A stretch of DNA of 34,156 nt from Oscillospiraceae bacterium (GCA_017436785.1 JAFSCK010000002.1:1-34156); one strand, 5' to 3'. Counted from the stretch's first letter, positions 6,701 through 13,976 are shown. A program made the numbers and translations. Notes: a model not told the origin generated them from the sequence alone.

Positions 6701-6831
6701 AGTGTGAAGTGTGGAGAGTGGAGTTTTTCTTTTGATTACATATTGATAATATCATATGGTCATATGACTGTCAATAGGGATTATATAAATAATTTGTAAA
6801 TTAAAACACTCCACTCTCCACACTTCACACT
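6701..6831. repeat. Inverted-repeat element (GTGTGAAGTGTGGAG family) bracketing a promoter
   Basis: A perfect 24-base inverted repeat (left arm 6701-6724, beginning AGTGTGAAGTGTGGAGAG; right arm 6808-6831) encloses 83 AT-rich bases. The inside holds the leftward DUF1836 promoter. A second, less perfect copy lies at 8193-8281 between parA and parB. Transcription from the inner promoter would pass through the left arm into the DUF1836 mRNA leader. Confidence 0.85.
6746..6774 (-). promoter_or_regulatory. DUF1836 promoter with palindromic operator in its spacer
   Basis: On the leftward strand TTGACA (6774-6769) and TATTAT (6751-6746) are 17 bases apart. The spacer contains the inverted repeat TCATATG-N2-CATATGA (6752-6767), ideally placed for a dimeric regulator to block or remodel the promoter. 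Confidence 0.75.
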
Positions 6832-6845
6832 CTCGAAAATTCCTC

Positions 6846-6874
6846 TTTACGAACTGCAAAATATGTTGTACAAT
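6846..6874 (+). promoter_or_regulatory. Promoter of the zinc-ribbon protein gene (possibly parAB too)
   Basis: TTTACG (6846-6851), 17 bases, TACAAT (6869-6874), then GGGAGG before the ATG at 6906. No separate promoter was seen directly before parA. Confidence 0.6.
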
Positions 6875-6905
6875 ACACCTTATAAATAAGGTGGGAGGTA
6901 TGGCC

Positions 6906-7271
6906 ATGAACTGCTTGAAATGTGGGCGGGAAACTCCGGCGGAGCAGGTGTTCTGTGAGGAATGTTTGCTGGAAATGGAAAAATACCCGGTAAAGCCCGG
7001 CACGGTGGTATTGCTTCCCCGGAATCGGGACACCGCTTCCCCCAAGAAAACGGTCAAGCGGCGTGTCTTATCCGCAGAAGAACAGCTGAAAATTTCCAGA
7101 AAGCGGATCAAGGCTCTGGCCGTGGCCTTTCTGGTGACGCTGGTCCTTGCTCTGCTGATGGTGTACCCCTCGGCGCTGTACATACAATCCCGGCAATTAA
7201 AGATCGGGCAGAATTACACCGCCATTACCAGCACCACCCCTCTCTCCGATGCAGCAGAGGGCAACAAATAA
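6906..7271 (+). CDS. Zinc-ribbon, single-pass membrane protein of unknown function
   Basis: A 121-residue protein from this start. The N-terminus is a compact zinc ribbon with two Cys pairs (MNCLKCGRETPAEQVFCEECL). A basic linker follows (KKTVKRR...KISRKRIK), then one transmembrane helix (about ALAVAFLVTLVLALLMVYPSA) and a short outside tail. In-frame starts also exist at 6891 (GTG) and 6900 (ATG), but GGGAGG at 6892-6897 overlaps or abuts them and is correctly spaced only for 6906. It lies directly before the parS-parA-parB region. No family function is known to me; zinc-ribbon-plus-helix proteins near origin genes are common but uncharacterised. Confidence 0.75.
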   Translation: MNCLKCGRETPAEQVFCEECLLEMEKYPVKPGTVVLLPRNRDTASPKKTVKRRVLSAEEQLKISRKRIKALAVAFLVTLVLALLMVYPSALYIQSRQLKIGQNYTAITSTTPLSDAAEGNK

Positions 7272-7275
7272 CCTG

Positions 7276-7291
7276 TGTTTCACGTGAAACA
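7276..7291. promoter_or_regulatory. parS: parS site 1 upstream of parA
   Basis: TGTTTCACGTGAAACA is a perfect 16-base palindrome, one base from the Bacillus parS consensus TGTTCCACGTGAAACA. It lies 5 bases past the stop of the zinc-ribbon gene. Confidence 0.9.
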
Positions 7292-7299
7292 TTTTTCCA

Positions 7300-7377
7300 G
7301 TAGGGCGGGCTGCCCTCAGCCCGCCGCAATCCGTGTAAGCTGTATCTTCACGGCGGCTTGAGGGCAAGCCGCCCTAC
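7300..7377. repeat. GTAG-family element, copy E, between two parS sites
   Basis: Left arm GTAGGGCGGGCTGCCC...GCCCGCC and right arm GGCGGCTTG...AAGCCGCCCTAC. Stem sequences differ from the ATATAT-loop copies, but GTAG/CTAC ends and hairpin shape are kept. It sits exactly between parS sites 1 and 2. Confidence 0.75.
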
Positions 7378-7392
7378 AGAAGCGTGCAGAAA

Positions 7393-7408
7393 TGTTTCAC
7401 GTGGAACA
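7393..7408. promoter_or_regulatory. parS: parS site 2 upstream of parA
   Basis: TGTTTCACGTGGAACA is the exact reverse complement of the consensus TGTTCCACGTGAAACA. It lies 25 bases before the parA start, so ParB binding or spreading here could also repress parAB. Confidence 0.93.
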
Positions 7409-7433
7409 AAAGAAAGTGTAACAGGAGGAAAGA

Positions 7434-8189
7434 ATGGGAAAAATAATTGCTGTCGTCAATCAGAAAGGCGGCGTGGGCAAAACCACCACCGCTGTGAATC
7501 TGACGGCTGCCCTCCATGAACTGGGTCTGAAAGTCCTGCTGTGTGACTTTGACCCGCAGGCCAACGCCACCTCCGGTCTGGGCGTGGACAAAAGAAAAAT
7601 AAAATATTCCATCTATGATGTGACCATCAATAACATCCCGCTGGAGCAGGCCGTGGTCCACACCAAGCATGGTGATGTGCTGCCCTCGGCAGCGGATCTG
7701 GCCGGTGCTACGGTGGAGCTCATCAACGCCGAACATCGGGAACGGCAGCTGGAAAAGGCCCTCTACCGTGCCAAATCCCAGTATGATGTGATCTTTATTG
7801 ACTGCCCGCCGTCGCTGGAGCTGCTGACCCTCAACGGTCTGTGTGCCGCAGACAGCATCCTGATCCCGGTCCAGTGCGAATACTATGCATTGGAGGGCTT
7901 AAGTGATCTGATGAACACCCTACGGATGGTAAAGCGGAAGCTGAACCCCCGGCTGGAAATTTTCGGCGTGGCACTGACCATGTTCGACGGACGGACCAAC
8001 TTCTCCACGCAGGTAGCACAGGAGGTCCGGCGGCATTTCCCCGGCAAGGTTTTCGCAACGGTAATCCCCCGAAACATCCGTCTGGCCGAAGCCCCCAGCC
8101 ATGGCCTGCCCGTCACCGCCTACGATAAATACAGCAGAGGTGCAAAGGCCTATAAAGCGATGGCAGAGGAAATCAAAGACAAGCTTTAA
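7434..8189 (+). CDS. parA: ParA/Soj chromosome partitioning ATPase
   Basis: ParA is the DNA-binding ATPase that works with ParB-parS in origin segregation and, as Soj, regulates DnaA. The protein has 251 residues, the usual length for chromosomal ParA without an N-terminal regulatory domain. The deviant Walker A motif KGGVGKTT is at residues 11-18, the switch region DFDPQANAT near 39-47 and Walker B FIDCPPSL near 120-127. A good ribosome site (AGGAGG) precedes the ATG. Two parS sites lie immediately upstream and parB downstream. The parA-parB gap carries a copy of the GTGTGAAG repeat. In Bacillus, soj-spo0J is divergent from dnaA; here it runs toward dnaA. Confidence 0.97.
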   Translation: MGKIIAVVNQKGGVGKTTTAVNLTAALHELGLKVLLCDFDPQANATSGLGVDKRKIKYSIYDVTINNIPLEQAVVHTKHGDVLPSAADLAGATVELINAEHRERQLEKALYRAKSQYDVIFIDCPPSLELLTLNGLCAADSILIPVQCEYYALEGLSDLMNTLRMVKRKLNPRLEIFGVALTMFDGRTNFSTQVAQEVRRHFPGKVFATVIPRNIRLAEAPSHGLPVTAYDKYSRGAKAYKAMAEEIKDKL

Positions 8190-8192
8190 ATC

Positions 8193-8281
8193 AGTGTGAA
8201 GTGTGGAGAGTGGAGTGTGAAAATAAAATCCACACCCTGATTCTAAAATAACTCCACGCTTCACTCCCCAAACTCCACACT
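8193..8281. repeat. GTGTGAAGTGTGGAG-family element between parA and parB
   Basis: Left arm starts AGTGTGAAGTGTGGAGAG, identical to the 6701 copy; the right arm (CTCCACGCTTCACTCCCC...CTCCACACTTT) is diverged. It begins 3 bases after the parA stop and ends just before the parB ribosome site. Confidence 0.75.
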
Positions 8282-8303
8282 TTAGAAACAAGGAGTGAAT
8301 CAA

Positions 8304-9164
8304 TTGGCAAACAACAAAGGCCTTGGAAGGGGTCTTGGGGCACTTTTGGGTGATTTCAGTGAGGAAACGCTGGAAACCAGTGCCTACCGGGAACTCCCCA
8401 TCTACAAGGTAGAGCCCAATCCCGACCAGCCCCGGCGGGATTTTGACGAAGAAGAATTGCAGGCCCTAGCAGACTCCATTGCCGTCCACGGTGTGATCCA
8501 GCCCCTGACGGTTCGGGAATTGCCCAGTGGCTATTATCAGATCATCGCAGGCGAACGCCGCTGGCGGGCTGCCCGACAGGCAGGACTGTCTGAGGTTCCG
8601 GTGGTAGTCATTGAAGCTGACGACCGGAAGGCCATGGAGCTGGCGCTAATTGAAAATTTGCAGCGGCAGGACCTGAACCCGGTGGAAGAAGCATTGGGTT
8701 ATCAGTCCCTGATCCAGGAGTACGGCCTGACGCAGGAGGAAGCTGCCTCCCGGGTGGGCAAGTCCCGTCCCGCTGTGGCAAACGCCCTGCGGCTGCTAAG
8801 CCTGTGCGAGGAGGTTCTGGAACTGCTGAAAACCGGAGCCATCACCGCCGGACACGCCCGGGCGATCCTGACCCTGAAATCCGAAAAGAAGCAGCTGGAA
8901 GCCGCAAAGAAAATCATGGCTTTAAATCTTTCCGTCCGTCAGGCGGAGACTCTGTGCAAAAACATGAACAAAGAGCCTGCACCGGAAAAGGAAGTCACGC
9001 TTGCGGTTAACTACGTGGCAGAGTGCGAAAAATCCCTGTCTAAGCACTTAGGCCGGGGCGTGAAAATCATCAACGGAAAACGCAAAGGCCGCTTCGAGCT
9101 GGAATTTTACGGCGAAGAGGATCTGCAGAACCTGCTGGATGCACTGATGAAGCTGGAAAAATAA
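8304..9164 (+). CDS. parB: ParB/Spo0J chromosome partitioning CTPase
   Basis: ParB binds parS, uses CTP to clamp and slide on DNA and recruits SMC. The protein has 286 residues from a TTG start. That start is chosen because AAGGAG ends 8 bases before it and the protein then begins MANNKGLGRGLGALLG, the usual ParA-interacting N-terminus; the GTG at 8295 overlaps the ribosome site. The CTP-binding motif GERRWR is at residues 83-88 and ENLQRQDLNPVEEA at 117-130. The parS-recognising helix-turn-helix is near 142-165 (TQEEAASRVGKSRPAVANALRLL). A C-terminal dimerisation domain ends in ALMKLEK. Confidence 0.96.
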   Translation: MANNKGLGRGLGALLGDFSEETLETSAYRELPIYKVEPNPDQPRRDFDEEELQALADSIAVHGVIQPLTVRELPSGYYQIIAGERRWRAARQAGLSEVPVVVIEADDRKAMELALIENLQRQDLNPVEEALGYQSLIQEYGLTQEEAASRVGKSRPAVANALRLLSLCEEVLELLKTGAITAGHARAILTLKSEKKQLEAAKKIMALNLSVRQAETLCKNMNKEPAPEKEVTLAVNYVAECEKSLSKHLGRGVKIINGKRKGRFELEFYGEEDLQNLLDALMKLEK

Positions 9165-9172
9165 AACACAAC

Positions 9173-9257
9173 TGTCATTGCGAACCAGTGCGCACACTGG
9201 TGTGCAATCCCCTGAATTGAAAGAGATTGCCACGTCGCTTCGCTCCTCGCAATGACA
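9173..9257. repeat. TGTCATTGCGA-family element between parB and serS
   Basis: TGTCATTGCGAACCAGTGCG opens, CGCTCCTCGCAATGACA closes; the left half holds CCAGTGCGCACACTGG. The element fills nearly all of the 119-base gap. No T-box leader for serS was seen. Confidence 0.85.
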
Positions 9258-9283
9258 TACAATAAAAAACGAGAGGTATTATT

Positions 9284-10615
9284 ATGTTAGACATTCGTAA
9301 AATCAAGGAAAATCCCGATGCTGTGAAGGCTGGCCTGAAGGCCAAGGAAGTGGACTGCGATGCCATCATCGACCGGATTCTGGAGCTGGATGTTGCCATC
9401 CGCGCTCTGAAGACCTCCTCCGAGGGCCGTACCGCCCAGAAGAACAAGCTGGCAAAGGAAAACGGCAAGCTGTACGGCATGAAGAAGGGTCTGGAAAAGA
9501 AGGGTCAGGACACCGCTGAGGTGGACGCCAAGATCGCAGCCAACACCTGCGAGTCCATCAAGATTGACGAAGAAAACGCTGCCGATCTGGAAAAACTGAA
9601 CGTACTGAACGCCGAATACCGCACCGCCATGCTGGCCCTGCCCAACCTGCCCGATGCTGACCTGCTGCCCGGCGGCAAGGAAAACAACGAGCCCCTGCGC
9701 TATATTGGCGAGAAGCATTCCTTCGATTTTGAGCCCAAGCACCATGTGGACCTGTGCTCCAATCTGGGCCTCATCGACTACGAGCGCGGCGTCAAGCTGG
9801 CCGGTGCCGGCAACTGGATGTACACCGGCATGGGTGCACGTCTGGAGTGGGCGCTGCTGAACTACTTCATCGACACCCACACCGCCGACGGCTACGAATT
9901 CATCCTGCCCCCCCACATGCTGGAGTACAAGTGCGGCGAAACCGCAGGCCAGTTCCCCAAGTTTGCCGACGAGGTCTTCAAAATCGCCAACCACCCCACC
10001 GAAAATACCGTCTTCTACATGCTGCCCACTGCCGAGGCTGCTCTGGCTTCCGTGTACCGTGACGAAATTCTGACCGAGAAGGACCTGCCCAAGAAGTTCT
10101 TCGCTTACACTCCCTGCTTCCGCCGTGAAGCCGGCTCCGCCCGTGCCGACGAGCGCGGCATGGTCCGCGGCCACCAGTTCAACAAGGTGGAGATGTTCCA
10201 GTTCACCACCCCCGAGGGCTCCGACGAGGCTTTTGAAGAGCTGGTGAAGAAGGCAGAGAATCTGGTTGCCGGTCTGGGCCTCCACTTCCGCACCGTGAAG
10301 CTGGCCGCAGGTGACTGCTCCGCCTCCATGGCCCGCACCTACGACATCGAGATCCTGATTCCCTCCATGAACGGCTACAAGGAAGTCTCCTCCGTTTCCA
10401 ACGCCCGTGACTATCAGGCACGCCGCGGCAACATCCGCTACCGCCGGGCTGACGGCAAGATCGACTTCGTTCACACCCTGAATGGCTCCGGTCTGGCAAC
10501 CTCCCGTATTTTCCCCGCCATCGTAGAACAGAACCAGCGCGCCGACGGCTCCATCGTGGTGCCCGAAGTCCTGAGAAAGTATCTGGGCGGCATCGAGGTT
10601 ATCGAAGTAAAGTAA
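9284..10615 (+). CDS. serS: Seryl-tRNA synthetase
   Basis: SerRS charges tRNA(Ser). The protein has 443 residues, slightly longer than the usual 420-430. The N-terminal tRNA-binding coiled coil spans about residues 25-115. The class II core shows motif 2 (FRREAGSARADERGMVRGHQFNKVEMF) and motif 3 (LNGSGLATSRIFPAIVEQNQ). The serine-site region reads NGYKEVSSVSN. The common bacterial form has GLAVGR and ILEN in motif 3 and EISSCSN in the serine site, so this is a variant subtype, though the key Arg of motif 3 is kept. The ribosome site GAGAGG precedes the ATG. It stands alone between repeat elements downstream of parB. Confidence 0.95.
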   Translation: MLDIRKIKENPDAVKAGLKAKEVDCDAIIDRILELDVAIRALKTSSEGRTAQKNKLAKENGKLYGMKKGLEKKGQDTAEVDAKIAANTCESIKIDEENAADLEKLNVLNAEYRTAMLALPNLPDADLLPGGKENNEPLRYIGEKHSFDFEPKHHVDLCSNLGLIDYERGVKLAGAGNWMYTGMGARLEWALLNYFIDTHTADGYEFILPPHMLEYKCGETAGQFPKFADEVFKIANHPTENTVFYMLPTAEAALASVYRDEILTEKDLPKKFFAYTPCFRREAGSARADERGMVRGHQFNKVEMFQFTTPEGSDEAFEELVKKAENLVAGLGLHFRTVKLAAGDCSASMARTYDIEILIPSMNGYKEVSSVSNARDYQARRGNIRYRRADGKIDFVHTLNGSGLATSRIFPAIVEQNQRADGSIVVPEVLRKYLGGIEVIEVK

Positions 10616-10619
10616 AAAA

Positions 10620-10851
10620 TGTCATTGCGAACCACTGCGCCCGCAGGCGCGTACAGAGCGCAACCGCCGAAGGCGGCTCTTAGCGCGTCGTAGTCCGCAG
10701 ACTGGTGTGGTGACCGAAGGGAATGCCCGTGGTGCAATCTCCTCCGGCATTCCGGAAACTTAAGGAGATTGCCACGTCGCGTATTCTATTGTGCGATTGC
10801 CACTGGCAATCGTTCATCCAGATTCGCTACGCTATGCTCCTCGCAATGACA
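10620..10851. repeat. Enlarged TGTCATTGCGA-family element between serS and mscL
   Basis: Outer ends are TGTCATTGCGAACCA and CTCCTCGCAATGACA, as in the short copies, but the unit is 232 bases, over twice as long. The left arm is interrupted between AACCA and GTCCGCAGACTGGT by about 60 GC-rich bases with their own hairpins. The right arm is interrupted between GCCACGTCGC and CTCCTCGC by about 45 bases, including a GATTGCCACTGGCAATC palindrome. It appears to have gained inserts in hairpin loops. Confidence 0.75.
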
Positions 10852-10876
10852 CATATATAAGGAAAGGATGTTACAT

Positions 10877-11347
10877 ATGAAGAACCCTGTGAAAAAGCCC
10901 TCTTGGTGGGATGAATTTATGACCTTTGCCGTAAAGGGCAACGCCATGGCGCTGGCTGTTGGTACCATCATCGGTGCTGCCTTCTCCACCATCACCAAGT
11001 CTCTGACTGACGATGTCATCATGCCCATCATTGCCATCTTCATGGGCGGCATCGACTTCTCCGAGCTGAAGATCGTCCTGCCCCGGCTGTTCTCTGAGCC
11101 CGTGCTGGACGAAGCCGGCAATGAGATCCTGAACACCCTGAACTACGGCAACTTCATCTCCGCCATCATCAACTTCCTGATCCTGGCACTGGTGGTCTTC
11201 TTCCTGGTAAAGGGCCTGAACAAAATGGCCGACATCGGCAAGAAGAAGGAAGAGGCAGCCGCCGCTGCCGAGCCTCCCGCACCTCCCGCTCCCTCCGCTG
11301 AGGAAGTCCTCCTGACCGAGATCCGGGATCTGCTGAAGAATAAATAA
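10877..11347 (+). CDS. mscL: Large-conductance mechanosensitive channel
   Basis: MscL is the homopentameric membrane channel that opens under osmotic downshock. The protein has 156 residues from the ATG at 10877, where AAAGGA lies 8 bases upstream; an in-frame ATG at 10868 is within the ribosome site spacer. The N-terminal amphipathic helix WWDEFMTFAVKGNAMALAVG leads into TM1, with the conserved pore-lining AVGTIIGAAFSTITKSLTDDVIMP. The periplasmic loop and TM2 (FISAIINFLILALVVFFLVKGLNK) follow. A cytoplasmic Ala/Pro-rich linker precedes the terminal helix EVLLTEIRDLLK. It is monocistronic with a strong terminator. Confidence 0.96.
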   Translation: MKNPVKKPSWWDEFMTFAVKGNAMALAVGTIIGAAFSTITKSLTDDVIMPIIAIFMGGIDFSELKIVLPRLFSEPVLDEAGNEILNTLNYGNFISAIINFLILALVVFFLVKGLNKMADIGKKKEEAAAAAEPPAPPAPSAEEVLLTEIRDLLKNK

Positions 11348-11353
11348 TCATCA

Positions 11354-11384
11354 AACTGGGAAGCCTCTGGCTTCCCAGTTTTTT
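11354..11384 (+). terminator. Rho-independent terminator of mscL
   Basis: A 12-bp perfect stem AACTGGGAAGCC / GGCTTCCCAGTT with a 3-base loop and TTTTTT. A GTAG element begins at the next base. Confidence 0.94.
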
Positions 11385-11569
11385 GTAGGGGCCAGATATA
11401 TCTGCCCCGGGCAGTTGCTTCTGTTGTGCTTTCAACCCGGTCGGATAAGGAACATCGATAAAATACCCCACTCAGCCAAACGCTCAGGAACCGGTAGTGC
11501 CCGGGGCGAATATATTCGTCCCCTACAGTTTCGCATCATTCCTGCAGGTGCGACATATTCGCCCCCTAC
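11385..11569. repeat. GTAG-family element, copy F, with an extra half unit
   Basis: GTAGGGGCCAGATATATCTG opens and GAATATATTCGTCCCCTAC closes at 11526; a further arm ending ATATTCGCCCCCTAC runs to 11569. It abuts the mscL terminator T run. Confidence 0.82.
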
Positions 11570-11646
11570 AGATTTTAATATTGCATATCAGATAATTTCC
11601 GGGGATTTACACAAGAAACGACTAAAAAAATCTCCCAATCGTACAA

Positions 11647-11676
11647 TTGTAAAGTAACCTACTTCTATGGTAAAAT
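11647..11676 (+). promoter_or_regulatory. Promoter of the Gfo/Idh/MocA gene
   Basis: TTGTAA (11647-11652), 18 bases, TAAAAT (11671-11676); AAGGAGAAG follows before the ATG at 11713. The interval 11570-11646 is AT-rich and shows nothing else I can name. Confidence 0.6.
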
Positions 11677-11712
11677 TATCATGACAAAAAATGTAAGGAG
11701 AAGTGATACCCT

Positions 11713-12816
11713 ATGAAGAAGTTAAACATTGCCGTCATTGGCTTTGGCCGTTCCGGCTGCGACATCCATGGTGCTTTCCTGCGTACCGCTGACAACGACA
11801 TCTGCAACGTCAAGTATGTTGTGGAAGCTGATCCCAACCGTGCCGCTGCTGCAAAGGAGATCTTCGGCTGCGAGACCCTGTCCGACTACCGTGAGCTGTT
11901 CGCCCACAAGGATGAGCTGGACTTCGTCACCAACGCTTCCTACTCCGACCTGCACTACCCCATCACCAAGGACCTGATGGAACATGGCTTCAACGTCCTG
12001 TGTGAGAAGCCCCTGTGCAAGACCCCCGAGATGGTTCAGGACCTGATCGACACCGCTAAGGCCAACAACGTCATCTTCACCATCTTCCATCAGTACAAGT
12101 TCAACGACTACTTCATCCAGATGAAGCGTCTGCTGAAGGAAGGCGTTATCGGCGACGTCAAGCTGGTCCGCGCCTGCCAGAACTCCTTCGCCCGCCGCTA
12201 CGACTGGCAGACCCTGCTGTACCGTGACGCCGGCACCATGCGCAACAACGCTGCCCACTCCATCGAGCAGATCATGGATCTGGCTGAGAGCGACGAGCTG
12301 CCCAAGATCACTTCCCACATGGACATCTGGAACTCCGTTGGCGATGCTGAGGACTATATGTTCTGCCGCATGCACTACTCCAACGGCACCATCTATGAGA
12401 TGGAAGTCAACCCCTCCGATGCCTTCGCCGGTGAGCAGCCCCTGTTCAAGATCTTCGGCACCAAGGGTACCATGAAGGTCTACAACGCAAAGATCGTCTA
12501 CAAGTACTATGTTGACGAGGAAGTTCCCACTCCCGTTCTGGACCACAAGTCCCTGCACAAGGAAGACGGCACTCCCGCTTACTGCAACAACCAGCTGGTG
12601 TGGCATGAGGAAGAGGTCGCCCTGCAGGCTGACGTTTGGAATGCCTTCGGCAAGTGCACCAACCGTTTCTACCATGCATGGTATGAAACTCTGGTCAACG
12701 GTGCCGAGCTGTTCATGAAGCCCGAGCACATCAAGGCTCAGATCGCCATCTTCAACGAGATCGAGCGTCAGAACCCCCTGATCTACAAGTACGACAAGCC
12801 CGAGGATGTCATCTAA
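11713..12816 (+). CDS. Gfo/Idh/MocA-family NAD(P)-dependent oxidoreductase
   Basis: A 367-residue oxidoreductase of the family that acts on sugars, inositols and related polyols. The Rossmann motif IAVIGFGRSGCDIHG lies at residues 6-20. The signature EKPLCKT, with the catalytic Lys, is at 98-104. The second half is the family's substrate and dimer domain, with DAGTMRNNAAHSIEQIMDL carrying a His in the usual catalytic region. The substrate cannot be read from sequence. Codons are almost wholly the preferred set (AAG, CTG, GAC, CGT/CGC), more so than in the neighbours, pointing to high expression. It has its own promoter and terminator. Confidence 0.88.
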   Translation: MKKLNIAVIGFGRSGCDIHGAFLRTADNDICNVKYVVEADPNRAAAAKEIFGCETLSDYRELFAHKDELDFVTNASYSDLHYPITKDLMEHGFNVLCEKPLCKTPEMVQDLIDTAKANNVIFTIFHQYKFNDYFIQMKRLLKEGVIGDVKLVRACQNSFARRYDWQTLLYRDAGTMRNNAAHSIEQIMDLAESDELPKITSHMDIWNSVGDAEDYMFCRMHYSNGTIYEMEVNPSDAFAGEQPLFKIFGTKGTMKVYNAKIVYKYYVDEEVPTPVLDHKSLHKEDGTPAYCNNQLVWHEEEVALQADVWNAFGKCTNRFYHAWYETLVNGAELFMKPEHIKAQIAIFNEIERQNPLIYKYDKPEDVI

Positions 12817-12827
12817 CCATTCATATT

Positions 12828-12858
12828 AAAGGGAGGAACTTCGGTTCCTCCCTTTTTT
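12828..12858 (+). terminator. Rho-independent terminator of the Gfo/Idh/MocA gene
   Basis: Stem AAAGGGAGGAAC, loop TTCG, GTTCCTCCCTTT, then TTT. A GTAG element begins at the end of the T run. Confidence 0.93.
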
Positions 12859-12962
12859 GTAGGGTGCGGATATATCCGCACCGGGCAGCTGCCAACTTTT
12901 GAGCCTCTGATGGGTATGCTCAATTATCGATGGTGCCCGGCGCAGATATATCTGCGCCCTAC
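12859..12962. repeat. GTAG-family element, copy G
   Basis: GTAGGGTGCGGATATATCC opens, GCAGATATATCTGCGCCCTAC closes, inner CGGGCA and TGCCCG arms, spacer with TTTTGAGCCTCTG and GCTCAATTATCGATGG boxes. Nearly identical to copy H. Confidence 0.9.
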
Positions 12963-12985
12963 ATTGAAATAACGACAAATATTAT

Positions 12986-13046
12986 TGTGAAATCGTCACA
13001 GTTTTATCGATATTTATTTGACAAATCCGATAATTGGATCTATAAT
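12986..13046 (+). promoter_or_regulatory. Consensus nfnAB promoter with upstream dyad
   Basis: Perfect TTGACA (13018-13023), 17 bases, perfect TATAAT (13041-13046). Seventeen bases upstream lies the dyad TGTGA-AATCG-TCACA (12986-13000). It resembles Rex or Crp/Fnr half sites, but with a 5-base instead of the usual 6-base centre. A redox-linked regulator is possible but unproven. Confidence 0.75.
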
Positions 13047-13107
13047 GACCTTGTACGGACTTTCCGTACTCCCACAATTATTTATTCTGAAAAGGACGGA
13101 TCAGAAC

Positions 13108-13962
13108 ATGTATAAAATCGTGCGCAAGAAGGAGCTGAACGCTTCCGTCACCCTGATGGAAATCGAAGCCCCCTTCGTAGCTAAAAAAGCACAGGCCGGC
13201 CAGTTCATCATTTTCCGCATCGATGAAATGGGCGAGCGCGTTCCCCTGACCATCGCCGGTTACGACCGTGAAAAGGGCACTGTTACCATCATCTTCCAGA
13301 AGGTTGGCTTCTCCACCATCGCTCTGGGTAACCTGAACGAGGGCGACTACATCCGTGACTTCGTCGGTCCTCTGGGCAAGCCCACCCACACCGAGGGTGT
13401 CAAGCGTGTCTGCGTGGTCGGCGGCGGTGTCGGCTGCGCCATCGCTCTGCCCTCCGCTGCTGCCTTCAAGGAGGCAGGCGCTGAGGTCGATGTCATCGTT
13501 GGCTTCCGCAACAAGGACATCGTCATTCTGGAGGACGAATTTAAGGCTGTTTCCGACAATATGTACCTGATGACCGACGACGGCTCCTACGGCGAGCAGG
13601 GCTTCGTCACCGTGAAGCTGCAGCAGCTGCTGGAGAGCGGCAAGGAATACGATGCCGTCCTCGCCATCGGTCCCATCCCCATGATGAAGTTCGTCTGCAA
13701 GACCACCGAGCCCTTCGGCGTCAAGACCATGGTCTCCCTGAACCCCATCATGATCGACGGCACCGGCATGTGCGGCGGCTGCCGCGTCACTGTCGGCGGC
13801 GAGACCAAGTTCGCCTGTGTTGACGGCCCCGAGTTCGACGGCCACAAGGTGGACTTTGCCGAGCTGATGAGCCGTAACGGCACCTACCGCGACCGCGAGG
13901 CCGAGGTCAACGCAACCCATACCTGCCGCATGGATGCCATGGGCAAGGCACTGATCAAGTAA
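13108..13962 (+). CDS. nfnA: NfnA: FAD/[2Fe-2S] subunit of NADH-dependent ferredoxin:NADP+ oxidoreductase
   Basis: NfnA with NfnB forms a cytoplasmic flavin-based electron-bifurcating enzyme. It links NADPH to NAD+ and ferredoxin in anaerobes. The protein has 284 residues. The FAD-binding motif RVPLT is at 44-48, the NAD-binding loop VCVVGGGVGCAIALP at 101-115, and a C-terminal iron-sulfur motif has Cys222, Cys225 and Cys237 (MCGGCRVTVGGETKFAC). With Asp217 nearby this fits the Asp/Cys3 [2Fe-2S] site of Nfn. The frame is open up to 13018, but the ribosome site AAAAGGA and the family N-terminus (MYKIVRKKEL) place the start at 13108. It is followed 14 bases later by nfnB. Without nfnB the same family would be read as a dihydroorotate dehydrogenase electron-transfer subunit. 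Confidence 0.9.
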   Translation: MYKIVRKKELNASVTLMEIEAPFVAKKAQAGQFIIFRIDEMGERVPLTIAGYDREKGTVTIIFQKVGFSTIALGNLNEGDYIRDFVGPLGKPTHTEGVKRVCVVGGGVGCAIALPSAAAFKEAGAEVDVIVGFRNKDIVILEDEFKAVSDNMYLMTDDGSYGEQGFVTVKLQQLLESGKEYDAVLAIGPIPMMKFVCKTTEPFGVKTMVSLNPIMIDGTGMCGGCRVTVGGETKFACVDGPEFDGHKVDFAELMSRNGTYRDREAEVNATHTCRMDAMGKALIK

Positions 13963-13976
13963 GGAGGAAATGCATC

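Noticed and set aside
9165-9283. T-box leader for serS
   Set aside because: The gap is too short and is filled by a TGTCATTGCGA element; no T-box sequence or antiterminator was seen.
11570-11646. Small RNA or gene between mscL and the Gfo/Idh/MocA gene
   Set aside because: AT-rich with no ribosome site, hairpin or promoter beyond the one at 11647.
13018-13107. N-terminal extension of nfnA
   Set aside because: It would start in the -35 box of the nfnAB promoter, so the start at 13108 is used.
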